NCBI GenBank assembly: GCA_031266025.1
Contig: JAISBV010000057.1
Span: 1-60,549, forward strand
From: Eubacteriales Family XIII. Incertae Sedis bacterium
Lineage (GTDB): Bacteria > Bacillota > Clostridia > Peptostreptococcales > Anaerovoracaceae
DNA: 60,549 nucleotides
Reading direction: 5' to 3'
The first letter of the stretch is position 1; each line of letters opens with the position of its first letter. Shown piece after piece: positions 35,029 to 43,493 of the stretch. Below the pieces are notes generated by a model. It saw only the letters and a list, made by a program, of their open reading frames with translations. It was not told the DNA's origin and did not search any database. The position numbers were made by a program, and so were the translations under genes.

Positions 35029-35754
35029 ATGGCAAAGGCTTACGTAAAGAATTATTACGATATCCAGGCGATGCAGCCGGCGGCGCACGTGATGGCGCAT
35101 TCGGCGCCGTTCGCGGGTCCCGCGACGATGGGCTATGATCCGACCGGCAAGGACTGGACCTATCTGTACTTCTCGACCTGCGAGATCACATGGGGCGGCG
35201 CGGCGCTGCTTGCGAACCACCCGAATGCGGATCACGTCTTCTACATCCTCGCCGGATACGGTTACTCCCTGATGAACGGTAAGCGCTACACGTTTGAAAC
35301 AGGCGACATCATGTGGACGCCGGGCAGCATGGATCATGAGATGTACCCGTTCGGAACGGCAACGCTGAAATTCCTTGTCACGCTCTGTCCGCAGGGCTAC
35401 AAGGCTTCGGAACCTTACATCAAGAACGTCAATGATGTGGAAGGCACGACGGAGCCCGGCAATGACGGCGTGACGTTCTTCACGTTGGCCTCGCCCAAGA
35501 TCAGCGGTTCGCCGACGCAGGAATTCCACATCGTGGACGTGCTTCCGGGAGCGAAGCTGTCGCTCAACACGCCGAACGCGGATGTCATCGCCTACATGTT
35601 CCAGGCGCAGGCCGAAGCGACCGTCGCCGGAGAGAAACTCCCGATGAAGAAGGCGGAAGACACGCTTGTAGTGCCTAAAGGCGCGGATTGGTCGATTGCG
35701 AATACCACGAAGCAGACGCTGCGTCTCGCGCTCTCGCTGAGCCCCGCGCGGTAG
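35029..35754 (+). CDS. Bicupin protein
   Basis: This 241-residue protein has two cupin repeats, the first with NHPNADHVFYILAGYGYS and GDIMWTPGSMDHEMYPFG (metal-type His/Glu positions), the second with degenerate motifs. The form resembles (S)-ureidoglycine aminohydrolase-like or sugar-acid-modifying bicupins. It follows GAGGAGG. Third gene of the sigma-54 operon, ending at a strong terminator. Function not recognised; it may be an isomerase or hydrolase acting on a 1,3-dicarbonyl. Confidence 0.82.
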   Translation: MAKAYVKNYYDIQAMQPAAHVMAHSAPFAGPATMGYDPTGKDWTYLYFSTCEITWGGAALLANHPNADHVFYILAGYGYSLMNGKRYTFETGDIMWTPGSMDHEMYPFGTATLKFLVTLCPQGYKASEPYIKNVNDVEGTTEPGNDGVTFFTLASPKISGSPTQEFHIVDVLPGAKLSLNTPNADVIAYMFQAQAEATVAGEKLPMKKAEDTLVVPKGADWSIANTTKQTLRLALSLSPAR

Positions 35755-35785
35755 ACGCCCGAGTACCGAGTTTGTCTGATTTTAG

Positions 35786-35809
35786 AGCCCCGCAGCTTGC
35801 TGCGGGGCT
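35786..35809. terminator. Terminator between the bicupin and the convergent activator gene
   Basis: AGCCCCGCAG - CTTG - CTGCGGGGCT is a perfect 10-bp stem followed by TATAATTATTTTG on the plus strand and preceded by AAATCAGACAAA on the other. It can end both convergent transcripts. Confidence 0.85.
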
Positions 35810-35814
35810 TATAA

Positions 35815-37845
35815 TTATTTTGTTTCGCGAAAATCCGAGCAGTCTATAGAGTATTTGTCTATTTTTCGGTAGAGTGTGCGGCGGCTTACTCCTAATATTT
35901 CAGCTGTTTTCTTTACGTTGCCGCCGTTCTCCCGCAAACTGCTCACTATCAGGTCGCGACCGTGCGGGCGCGGTTTTACCGCAGGGAAACGCATGCGGCG
36001 CGGGTCGCGTATATCATGAAACTCAGCGGCCGGAGACGTCGCCGAGTTCAAGATGTGCGGCGGCAGATGCTCGGGGCCGATAACCCTTCCGTCTGCTACG
36101 TTTACAGCGCGTTCCACAGCGTTCTCAAGTTCCCTGACATTACCGGGCCACGCGTACGATTCCAAAAACGGATACACTTCCGGAGCGAAACGCATAGACT
36201 GCGATTTGTGCGCCGAAACGGAATGAAGGAAGCTTTCCGCCAATTCCGCCACATCGCTTACCCGTTCGCGAAGCGGCGGAATGCTTACTATGAGGACGTT
36301 CAGACGATAATAGAGATCTTCTCGAAACGTCTTGTTTATAACCGATTCATAAAGATCACGGTGTGTGGCCGCTATGATGCGGACGTCTATTCTCTTCGAA
36401 TACCGCGCCCCTATACGGATGATTTCGCGCGTCTGTATCACGCGAAGCAGCGAGGCCTGAACATCAAGCGGCATATCTCCGATTTCATCAAGGAAAAGGG
36501 TGCCTCCGTTGGCCAGTTCGAATTTGCCCGGATTGCCGTCTTTGTTCGCGCCGGTGAACGCCCCGCCTTCATAACCGAACAGTTCGCTTTCGATCAGCCC
36601 TTTCGGAAGCGCGCCGCAGTTTAAAGGTACAAAAGGCCCTTTCGCGTTTTCGCCGCCGTTGTGAATGGACTGCGCGAACAGTTCTTTCCCTACTCCGCTT
36701 TCACCCAATATGAGAATGTTCGACGTGCTCATCGCCGCCCTGCGGCTCATGTCCAAGGCCTGTCGCAGCGCGGCGGAATTGCCGACGATGCTGTCAAATG
36801 TATAAAACGCTCTGAATCCGCCGATCTTGTTGACAAGCCTGTGCACCTGCCCCGACTCTTCGAGACGTACGATAGTGTTTTTGCTTCCTTCCGTTTCCGT
36901 AAAATTTACGGACATAATGAGTTTTATGGGCGGCATCCCGGAATTGCGGGCGTAGAAATTCGTTTCTTTATTGAACGTAGGGCCCTTCAACTCGGAAAAG
37001 CGAAAAACATTTTTGGACGCGTCGTTTATGGAGAACATGTCAAAGAAATTGTCGCCTTCGCGCCCGTCGGCGATGCCGAGCATCTTGCGGGCTATGCGAT
37101 TGCTCTGAATCATAACGTCGTTTTCGTCCAAGAGTATAAAGCCGGACGAGGTTGAATCGAGAATAGTGTTTCTCTGTGCGCTGATTGATTCGATCGTCGC
37201 GTACGCGGAACGAATTTTCATTTCGTTGCTGATACCGTCCGCCGCGCAAAGGATCATGCTGAGCGTGTGTATATGATGGCCGGCTGTGCCGAGCCCGACA
37301 AATGTCAGACATGCGGTAAGAGCGCCGTCGGCCGTGAATATAGGACTTGAGCTGCACGTGTATTTCTTGTGCGGCAGCACATAATGCTCTTCGCCGCAGA
37401 TTTGGATCGGCTTGCCGAGCGTAAGACAGGTTCCTATGGCGTTCGTGCCCGCGAACGACTCGCTCCTGTTCGCTCCGACGACCAGATTGCTGTTGGAACG
37501 CCCCTCGTCTATTACGTTTTCGTCGCCCATTATGTCAAGAATGATCCCTTCGCGGTCACAAAGCATAAGATAGAATCCCGAATCCTTAACTATGGAATGT
37601 ATGCGTTCCATATATGAACGCACGATCTTGATCATTCGACTGTTGCATTCCAAGCGCCTGTTTATATCGCTTTCGCTGAGGACGAGAGACTTGATGAGCA
37701 GCGGATCCACGCCGGCGCTTCGCGAGCGATCCCACGAAGCCAATACCTCCGGACGGACGACGGAAAAATCGTAAGGCGCGCACGCGATAAAATTTTCCCA
37801 AGCGCTGTGAAGTTTCGACTGATAATCTTCATTATAATTGATCAT
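35815..37845 (-). CDS. Sigma-54-dependent activator, AcoR-like (second paralog)
   Basis: This 676-residue regulator has the same layout as the one at 30380: GAF-like sensor with NRSESFAGTNAIGTCLTL, PAS, then AAA+ with Walker A GESGVGKE, consensus GAFTGA (YEGGAFTGA) and GGTLFLDEIGDM. It ends in a Fis-type helix-turn-helix NVKKTAEILGVSRRTLYRKI. Start ATG at 37845 gives near-identical length to the paralog. It is divergent from the sigma-54 promoter at 38108 that drives the dehydrogenase complex, as acoR is for acetoin dehydrogenase genes in other bacteria. Confidence 0.93.
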   Translation of the reverse strand: MINYNEDYQSKLHSAWENFIACAPYDFSVVRPEVLASWDRSRSAGVDPLLIKSLVLSESDINRRLECNSRMIKIVRSYMERIHSIVKDSGFYLMLCDREGIILDIMGDENVIDEGRSNSNLVVGANRSESFAGTNAIGTCLTLGKPIQICGEEHYVLPHKKYTCSSSPIFTADGALTACLTFVGLGTAGHHIHTLSMILCAADGISNEMKIRSAYATIESISAQRNTILDSTSSGFILLDENDVMIQSNRIARKMLGIADGREGDNFFDMFSINDASKNVFRFSELKGPTFNKETNFYARNSGMPPIKLIMSVNFTETEGSKNTIVRLEESGQVHRLVNKIGGFRAFYTFDSIVGNSAALRQALDMSRRAAMSTSNILILGESGVGKELFAQSIHNGGENAKGPFVPLNCGALPKGLIESELFGYEGGAFTGANKDGNPGKFELANGGTLFLDEIGDMPLDVQASLLRVIQTREIIRIGARYSKRIDVRIIAATHRDLYESVINKTFREDLYYRLNVLIVSIPPLRERVSDVAELAESFLHSVSAHKSQSMRFAPEVYPFLESYAWPGNVRELENAVERAVNVADGRVIGPEHLPPHILNSATSPAAEFHDIRDPRRMRFPAVKPRPHGRDLIVSSLRENGGNVKKTAEILGVSRRTLYRKIDKYSIDCSDFRETK

Positions 37846-37891
37846 GGCAATGCCTGCTTTCAAGAATTGACAGTGAGAAGTCCGCCGCGAA

Positions 37892-37980
37892 TATGTGACA
37901 AAGTACAACAAAATTCACATGTGCCATTTTTGAGTGACCACGAATATGATACACCTTTGTATACACAATGATAATGTGCC
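37892..37980. promoter_or_regulatory. Cluster of candidate activator-binding words
   Basis: TATGTGACA (37892-37900), CACATGTGCCA (37916-37926) and ATGTGCCA (37974-37981) repeat the TGTGMCA core of the dyad at 32467. They lie 130-215 bp upstream of the sigma-54 promoter at 38108, the usual enhancer range. Confidence 0.5.
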
Positions 37981-38107
37981 AAATTGTATTATAATGCATT
38001 TCCGGGCCGAATAAAAGGGGGTTTCGGAAATATTCGGCGGATTTTTCGAAGTATTGGTTACATAGACCGGTCGCGGATCGAGGTATGAAACAGACGCGAT
38101 GTCATTC

Positions 38108-38124
38108 CGGCACAAGATTTGCTT
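38108..38124 (+). promoter_or_regulatory. Sigma-54 (-24/-12) promoter
   Basis: CGGCAC-AAGAT-TTGCTT: GG at 38109-38110 and GC at 38121-38122 with 10 bp between. It lies 47 bp before the E1-alpha start and drives the E1-E2-E3 operon. Confidence 0.85.
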
Positions 38125-38170
38125 TTAACCGATATATGACAGTTTCCCGCCGTCGCGCAAAGGAGGCTTT

Positions 38171-39148
38171 ATGAACAGTAAATTTTCAAAGGTGCAGCTG
38201 CTTGGATTCTACGAAGTAATGTACCGTACACGCAGATTCGAAGAGGAAGTTTTCGAGTTCTACAAAAAAGGAATGATGCCGGGTCTCGCGCATCTTTACT
38301 TGGGCGAGGAAGCCATAGCGGCCGGTGTTTGCGCCGCTCTCGATGAAACAGATTATATAGGAAGCTCTCACAGGGGACACGGACATCTTGTGGCGCGCGG
38401 AGCGCGGCTCGACCGCATGATGGCTGAAATTCTCGGCAAGAAAGACGGCTATTGCAAAGGCAAAGGCGGTTCCATGCATATCTTGGCTATGGACAAAGGT
38501 ATACTGGGCGCGAACGGAATCGTGGGCGGCGGAATTCCGATTGCGACGGGCGCGGCATACGCCGCAAAATACAAAGGAACGAAGCAAGTGGCTGTTTCTT
38601 TTTTCGGCGACGCGGCAAGCAACGAGGGCACATTTCATGAGAGCGTCAACATGGCGGCGGCTTGGCAGCTTCCCGTTATTTATGTGATAGAGAACAATCT
38701 TTACGGTATTTCCGTAGACATTCGGGACGTGACCAACACCGAGAACTTGGCTGACAGAGCCAAAGCCTACGGCATTCCCGGCACGGTTGTTGACGGTATG
38801 GATGTGGTCGCAGTCTTCGAGGCGGCGTCGAAAGCCGTGAAACGCGCGCGCGACGGCAAGGGGCCGACGATAATCGAATGCAAAAGCTATCGCTGGCAGG
38901 GCCATCACGTCGGCGATCCGGGCGAATACAGGTCAAGACGGAACAAGGACGAGAAAGAACAATGGATGAAGCGCTGTCCTGTAAAGAATTATCGCGCGCG
39001 GCTGCTGTCGGAAAGCGACGCGGTCGATGAGAGCGATGTGGTCGGCATAGAAAACGCCGTCGAGGAAGAGATAAAGTACGCGGTGCGTTTCGCCGTCGAC
39101 AGTCCTTATCCCGATGCGAAAGACGCGTTTACCGACGTATTTGTATGA
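38171..39148 (+). CDS. acoA: Thiamine-diphosphate dehydrogenase E1 alpha subunit (acetoin/2-oxoacid dehydrogenase type)
   Basis: This 325-residue protein has the E1-alpha signature: LYLGEEAIAAGVCAAL, SHRGHGH, GKGGSMHI, then the ThDP motif GDAASNEGTFHESVNMAAAW and ENNLYGISV. Length and pattern match AcoA. With the beta subunit it decarboxylates or cleaves a 2-oxo acid or acetoin. Sigma-54 control by an AcoR-like protein favours acetoin-type chemistry, but PDH-like complexes also act on hydroxybenzoquinone in anaerobic resorcinol degradation (Azoarcus), relevant in this aromatic context. RBS AAAGGAGG precedes the ATG. Confidence 0.9.
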   Translation: MNSKFSKVQLLGFYEVMYRTRRFEEEVFEFYKKGMMPGLAHLYLGEEAIAAGVCAALDETDYIGSSHRGHGHLVARGARLDRMMAEILGKKDGYCKGKGGSMHILAMDKGILGANGIVGGGIPIATGAAYAAKYKGTKQVAVSFFGDAASNEGTFHESVNMAAAWQLPVIYVIENNLYGISVDIRDVTNTENLADRAKAYGIPGTVVDGMDVVAVFEAASKAVKRARDGKGPTIIECKSYRWQGHHVGDPGEYRSRRNKDEKEQWMKRCPVKNYRARLLSESDAVDESDVVGIENAVEEEIKYAVRFAVDSPYPDAKDAFTDVFV

Positions 39149-39244
39149 GAGAAATCGGGCGCGCCGAGGGATACGTCGGCGTAAGCAGTGATTTTGTTGT
39201 TGCGCGGCGGCGCGGCGAAAGCGCCGGCGGCCTTGGAGGCGGAT

Positions 39245-40225
39245 ATGGCAAGAGAAATACTTTATAGGGACGCGATTTGCGAAGCCCTTGACGAAGAGAT
39301 GGAACGCGATAAAAATGTACTGCTGTTGGGCGAGGATGTGGCGTATATAGGCGGAAATTTCAAAACGTCCGTCGGGCTTTACGACAAGTACGGCGATTTG
39401 CGGGTAAAGGACACGCCCATATCGGAAGCCGGATTTTTGGGCATGGCCGTAGGAATGGCGTTGACGGGTCTTCGCCCCGTGGTCGAGCTGATGTTTTCGG
39501 ACTTCCTGCTTGTCGCGGGGGATCAGGCGTTCAACCAAATGGCGAAGATCAGGTATATGTCCGGCGGGCAGGCGACCGTTCCGATGGTAGTCAGGACGCC
39601 CATAGGCGCGGGACGTTCTTCCGCAGCGCAGCATTCGCAAAGCATGCAAGCGATATCGGCGCATTTCCCGGGCGCGAAGGTTGTACTGCCTTCCACGGCT
39701 CAGGAAGCGAAAGGACTTCTCAAAACGGCAATAAGGGACGACAACCCCGTGATCTTCCTTGAGCATAAAATGGAATATTCAAACAAATTTACCATTGACG
39801 ACGATGTCGCGCCTATACCGTTCGGGAAGGCAAATGTTGCGCGGGAGGGCGGCGACGTAAGTATAGCGGCGACGTCGTCACAGGTGATGAAATCGCTGAA
39901 AGCGGCCGAAAAACTTCAATCCGAAGGTATATCCTGCGAAGTGATTGATCTGAGAACATTGGTTCCGTTGGACAGGGAAACCATTATCGAGTCTGTCAAA
40001 AAAACGGGCAGATTGCTTATCGTTGACGAAGCCCATGAATTTTGCGGGATAGGCGCCGAGCTGGGCATGAATGTGATGAAGGATGTTTTTTACTTTTTGG
40101 ACGCGCCCATAGGCCGGATCGCCACGCCAAACGTTCCGCTCCCGTTCAGCCCCGCTCTTGAGTTCCCAATTATACCCTCCGAAGAAAAGATTGTGGCCGA
40201 AGTACGTTCCTTGCTCGGCAAATGA
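39245..40225 (+). CDS. acoB: Thiamine-diphosphate dehydrogenase E1 beta subunit
   Basis: This 326-residue protein has LLLGEDVAYIGGNFK, the ThDP-activating TPISEAGFLGMAVGMALTG region and AAQHSQSMQAISAHFPG typical of E1-beta, with a C-terminal transketolase domain (DLRTLVPLDRETI). Start ATG at 39245 is set by GGAGG six bases upstream; an earlier in-frame GTG at 39188 would add 19 unlikely residues. It pairs with the E1 alpha encoded 96 bp upstream. Confidence 0.9.
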   Translation: MAREILYRDAICEALDEEMERDKNVLLLGEDVAYIGGNFKTSVGLYDKYGDLRVKDTPISEAGFLGMAVGMALTGLRPVVELMFSDFLLVAGDQAFNQMAKIRYMSGGQATVPMVVRTPIGAGRSSAAQHSQSMQAISAHFPGAKVVLPSTAQEAKGLLKTAIRDDNPVIFLEHKMEYSNKFTIDDDVAPIPFGKANVAREGGDVSIAATSSQVMKSLKAAEKLQSEGISCEVIDLRTLVPLDRETIIESVKKTGRLLIVDEAHEFCGIGAELGMNVMKDVFYFLDAPIGRIATPNVPLPFSPALEFPIIPSEEKIVAEVRSLLGK

Positions 40226-40241
40226 TCGGCAGGTGAGGAGA

Positions 40242-41324
40242 ATGAAAAACAGAGAATTGAGGATTACGCCGCGTGCCAGGCGGATTGCGCTTGAAAAAGG
40301 GCTTGCGGAAAGCTCTTTTCCCGTTTCCGGTTCCGGATTCGGGGGAGGCGTGTGCGAACGTGATATATTGACGCTGATTGCCGAAAAGGGCGTTTCGCTT
40401 CCTTCCGCCGAAGACGGCGGCGTACGGGGCGGCAATGACATACCGCGCGCTACGCCGCTTGCGAAGCGGTTTGCGGCGGCTGTGAATGCGGATATATCGA
40501 AGATCGCGGGAAGCGGCGCGCGCGGCAAGGTACTGAAAGCGGATGTGGTGGATTTCGCGGAGAAAAGCGCCGCGCGGGCGCCGTCCGTTCCGGACGCGGC
40601 GTCCGGCGCGCACACGCCGGACGGCAAAATCATTCGCGAAGTAACGCCGTATTCGGGGGTGCGCAAAATCATAGGAACGCGTCTCGCGGAGAGCAAGTTC
40701 ACCGCGCCGCACCTGTATTTCACGCAGAAAGTCGACATGTCGGCGCTGCTCGCTCTTAGAAAACAGGTGAACTCCGCCCTTGAAAATAACGCGTCCGTGA
40801 CGGATTTTATCGTACGTGCGGTAACAGTTTGCCTGATAAAATTCCCCGACATGAACGCGTCTCTCATCGGAGACAATATAGAGCTCTACGAGAGCGTGAA
40901 CGTAGGCGTCGCCGTCGCCGCGCCCACAGGTCTGATCGTGCCCGTGCTGCGCGATTGCGAGAAAAAGCGGTTGAAACAAATATCAGAGGACGCCGCCGCG
41001 CTCGTTAGCAAGGCGAGGGACGGAAAACTGCGCCCCGATGAATACAGCGGCGGTACGTTCACCGTTTCAAATCTCGGAATGTTCGGAATCGAAAACTTCA
41101 CAGCCATCATCAATCCGCCCGAATCGGCCATACTTGCGGTGAGCGCCACAAAAGACGAGGTTATCGCCGCAGATGACGGAAACGGCGGCAAGACGGTCGT
41201 CGTCAGACCGATGATGAATATCACATTGACAGTGGATCACAGGATTATTGACGGTCTGTTGGCAGCCAATTTTGTGACGGAAGTTAAGCGGATTCTGGAA
41301 AATCCTGTAGAAACGCTCTTGTAA
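40242..41324 (+). CDS. acoC: Dihydrolipoamide acyltransferase E2 lacking a lipoyl domain
   Basis: This 360-residue E2 begins directly with a peripheral-subunit-binding domain (RITPRARRIALEKGL, about 5-40). A second copy follows (RATPLAKRFAAAVNADISKI, GKVLKADVVDF, about 65-105), then an Ala/Pro linker and the catalytic domain ending in VDHRIIDGLLAANF (the His-Arg-x-x-Asp-Gly acyltransferase motif). No lipoyl domain is present; the only one in this cluster is fused to E3. It forms the core of the multienzyme complex. ATG 40242 follows GTGAGGAGA. Confidence 0.9.
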   Translation: MKNRELRITPRARRIALEKGLAESSFPVSGSGFGGGVCERDILTLIAEKGVSLPSAEDGGVRGGNDIPRATPLAKRFAAAVNADISKIAGSGARGKVLKADVVDFAEKSAARAPSVPDAASGAHTPDGKIIREVTPYSGVRKIIGTRLAESKFTAPHLYFTQKVDMSALLALRKQVNSALENNASVTDFIVRAVTVCLIKFPDMNASLIGDNIELYESVNVGVAVAAPTGLIVPVLRDCEKKRLKQISEDAAALVSKARDGKLRPDEYSGGTFTVSNLGMFGIENFTAIINPPESAILAVSATKDEVIAADDGNGGKTVVVRPMMNITLTVDHRIIDGLLAANFVTEVKRILENPVETLL

Positions 41325-41357
41325 TTGCATATAATAACGGAGTTAACTGCCAAAAAG

Positions 41358-41514
41358 TCAAATCAAGACTACTCAAACACCGCGTCAGTTTTGCACAGAT
41401 CGGGTTCTGCCGGCGGTTTTGACCCCCGGAACGTACTCGAAGCTACGTGAGGAGGGCAATAACCGACGACAGGTTCCGAGATGGGTAAAAATCACGTGGG
41501 GTTTGAGTAGTTAC
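41358..41514. repeat. Palindromic dispersed element, copy 2
   Basis: Runs from TCAAATCAAGACTACTCAAAC to GTTTGAGTAGTTAC and is in the opposite orientation to copy 1. It sits between the E2 and E3 genes of one operon, so transcripts must read through its hairpin. The internal AGCTACGTGAGGAGG segment is shared with copy 3. Confidence 0.8.
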
Positions 41515-41533
41515 ATCTAAAACGGAGGGAGAC

Positions 41534-43276
41534 ATGGTCGAAACAATCGTAATGCCCAAACTGGGTTTCAATATGAGCGAGGGCAAGTTAGTATGCTGGT
41601 ATAAAAAAGAAGGAGACGAGATTCGCAAGGGCGAACCTCTTTTTTCCATAGAAACGGACAAGACCGCGATCGACGTTGAGGCGACGAGGGACGGTGTTGT
41701 ACGCAGCTTGCTTGTGCGCGAAGAGGAAACGGTGCCCGTAACGCTCCCGATCGCTATTATCTCCGACGCGGGCGAGGATTTTGAAGCGGAACGCAAGGCC
41801 GCTCTGAGCCAACTGTCAGGCGCATCGCTTGACGGACAGGCGCCCGCAGAAAGCAAAAAAGATACTTCGCCGCCCCTGCCTTCATCGCCGAGCGAGAAGG
41901 GTTGGGATTACGATGTTATCGTTATCGGGGGAGGCCCGGGCGGTTATGTGGCCGCGATCAAGGCCGCTCAACTTGGGAATCGCGTCGCCTTGGTTGAAAA
42001 AGATCGAACGGGCGGCGTCTGCCTGAACAGAGGCTGTATTCCGACCAAGATTTTGCTTCGCAGCGCTGAAGCGCTGAAGGAAGTGCGGGATTGCGACAGC
42101 TATGCCGTATCAGGCGTGGACGCGAGCCGCGCCTGTCTTGACATGGTCAAATTGCAAAACCGCAAGAGCGGAATAGTCAATCAGTTGGTGGGAGGCGTCG
42201 AGGGCCTACTGAAAAAGAACGGCGTTACAAGGATAAACGGCGTCGGCAATATAACGGACGCGAATACCGTAACTGTGGACGGAAAAGCGTATACGTCGGC
42301 GTACATCATCATCGCGACCGGCTCTTCCGTAAAAAGTCTGCCCATACCGACTGACAGCGGAATGAAGGTATTCACGTCGGATGATATGCTTTCGATGACG
42401 GAATTGCCGCGCGAGACCGTTGTTATCGGCGGCGGCGTTATAGGGGTAGAACTTGCGTATTTTCTCGTTTCGGCGGGCGTCAAAGTGACGATTGTCGAAT
42501 TTTTGGATCGGATATTGCCTATGATCGACACGGAAATCGCGGGATTGGCGGCAAAGAAGCTTGAGCGCATGGGCGTGGTCATGAATGTAAGTTCGCGCGT
42601 AACAAGGATTGCCGGCGACGCGGTATTCTTTGAAACAGGCGGCGGCGAGCGCAAGGCGGCGGCGGATTGCGTGTTGATGGCCGTCGGTCGCGGCGCCGAT
42701 ACGGGAGGTATTGACTGCGAGACTCTCGGCATAAAGCTTGACAAAGGCGCGATCGTCACCGACGCGTCGCTCAGGACGTCGGTTCCGAATATCTTCGCGA
42801 TAGGAGATGTTAACGGGAAAGTCATGCTTGCGCATACGGCTTCAATGGAAGGGATTGTCGCGGCCGAAGTTATATCCGGGCGCGCGAGCGTTATGAATTA
42901 CGACAGGATTCCGAACGCTGTTTATCTGCAGCCGGAGCTTGCAAGCGTCGGACTGACGGAAGAACAGGCGCGCGAAAAATATCCTTCCGTGGCGGTGGGG
43001 CGTTTTCCGCTTACGGCGAACGGAAAATCAAAACTTGCCGGCGAAGACGAGGGCTTGGCGAAAGTCATTGTCGATACGGAATACGGAGAGATATTGGGCG
43101 TGCATCTTTGGTGCCTGCACGCAACCGACATTATATCGGAGGCGACGGCGGCCATGTGCCTCGAAGCGACGGCGGAAGAAGTCGCGATGACGGTGCACCC
43201 GCATCCGTCAATTGCGGAAGCGCTTCAGGAAGCGGCGCACGCCGCTCTGGGCAAGCCCATTCATTTCTTTGCATGA
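41534..43276 (+). CDS. acoL: Dihydrolipoamide dehydrogenase E3 with N-terminal lipoyl domain
   Basis: This 580-residue protein has an N-terminal lipoyl domain (about 1-80) with the lipoylated Lys in ETDKTAIDVE (about 41-50). A Pro/Ser linker and a full flavoprotein disulfide reductase follow: VIGGGPGGYVAA, redox disulfide GGVCLNRGCIPTK (CxxxxC), VIGGGVIGVELA, AIGDVNGKVMLAHTA and the C-terminal HPHPSIAEALQEAA with the catalytic His-Glu pair. It reoxidises dihydrolipoamide with NAD+. Its lipoyl domain must serve the whole complex because E2 has none. RBS GGAGGGAGAC precedes the ATG. Confidence 0.93.
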   Translation: MVETIVMPKLGFNMSEGKLVCWYKKEGDEIRKGEPLFSIETDKTAIDVEATRDGVVRSLLVREEETVPVTLPIAIISDAGEDFEAERKAALSQLSGASLDGQAPAESKKDTSPPLPSSPSEKGWDYDVIVIGGGPGGYVAAIKAAQLGNRVALVEKDRTGGVCLNRGCIPTKILLRSAEALKEVRDCDSYAVSGVDASRACLDMVKLQNRKSGIVNQLVGGVEGLLKKNGVTRINGVGNITDANTVTVDGKAYTSAYIIIATGSSVKSLPIPTDSGMKVFTSDDMLSMTELPRETVVIGGGVIGVELAYFLVSAGVKVTIVEFLDRILPMIDTEIAGLAAKKLERMGVVMNVSSRVTRIAGDAVFFETGGGERKAAADCVLMAVGRGADTGGIDCETLGIKLDKGAIVTDASLRTSVPNIFAIGDVNGKVMLAHTASMEGIVAAEVISGRASVMNYDRIPNAVYLQPELASVGLTEEQAREKYPSVAVGRFPLTANGKSKLAGEDEGLAKVIVDTEYGEILGVHLWCLHATDIISEATAAMCLEATAEEVAMTVHPHPSIAEALQEAAHAALGKPIHFFA

Positions 43277-43279
43277 GGA

Positions 43280-43493
43280 GTTCGAGCAGTTACCTCTCGG
43301 GCGCGGCTATTGTCTTTCAGAGTTACTGTTCAAGAGTTAAATCAAGACTACTCGAACGCCGCGTCAGTTTTGTTCAGATCAGGTTCTGCCGACGGTTTTG
43401 GCCCCCGGAGCGTACTTGGAGCTACGTGAGGAGGACAATAACCGGCGTCAGGTTCCGAGATGGGCAAAAATGGCGTGGGGTTCGAGCAGTTAC
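43280..43493. repeat. Palindromic dispersed element, copy 3, with a 29-bp flanking duplication
   Basis: The full element spans about 43337-43493. A 29-bp sequence (an element end plus the last coding bases of the PucR gene) occurs at 43280-43308 and again at 43480-43508, exactly 200 bp apart. The PucR gene's stop codon (TAA, minus strand, 43490-43492) is made from the element end, as for folC at copy 1. The element fills the gap between convergent genes. Confidence 0.78.

Noticed and set aside
43337-43493. Attenuator or riboswitch after the E3 gene
   Set aside because: The same hairpin sequence recurs at unrelated loci in both orientations, so it is a dispersed repeat rather than a gene-specific RNA switch.
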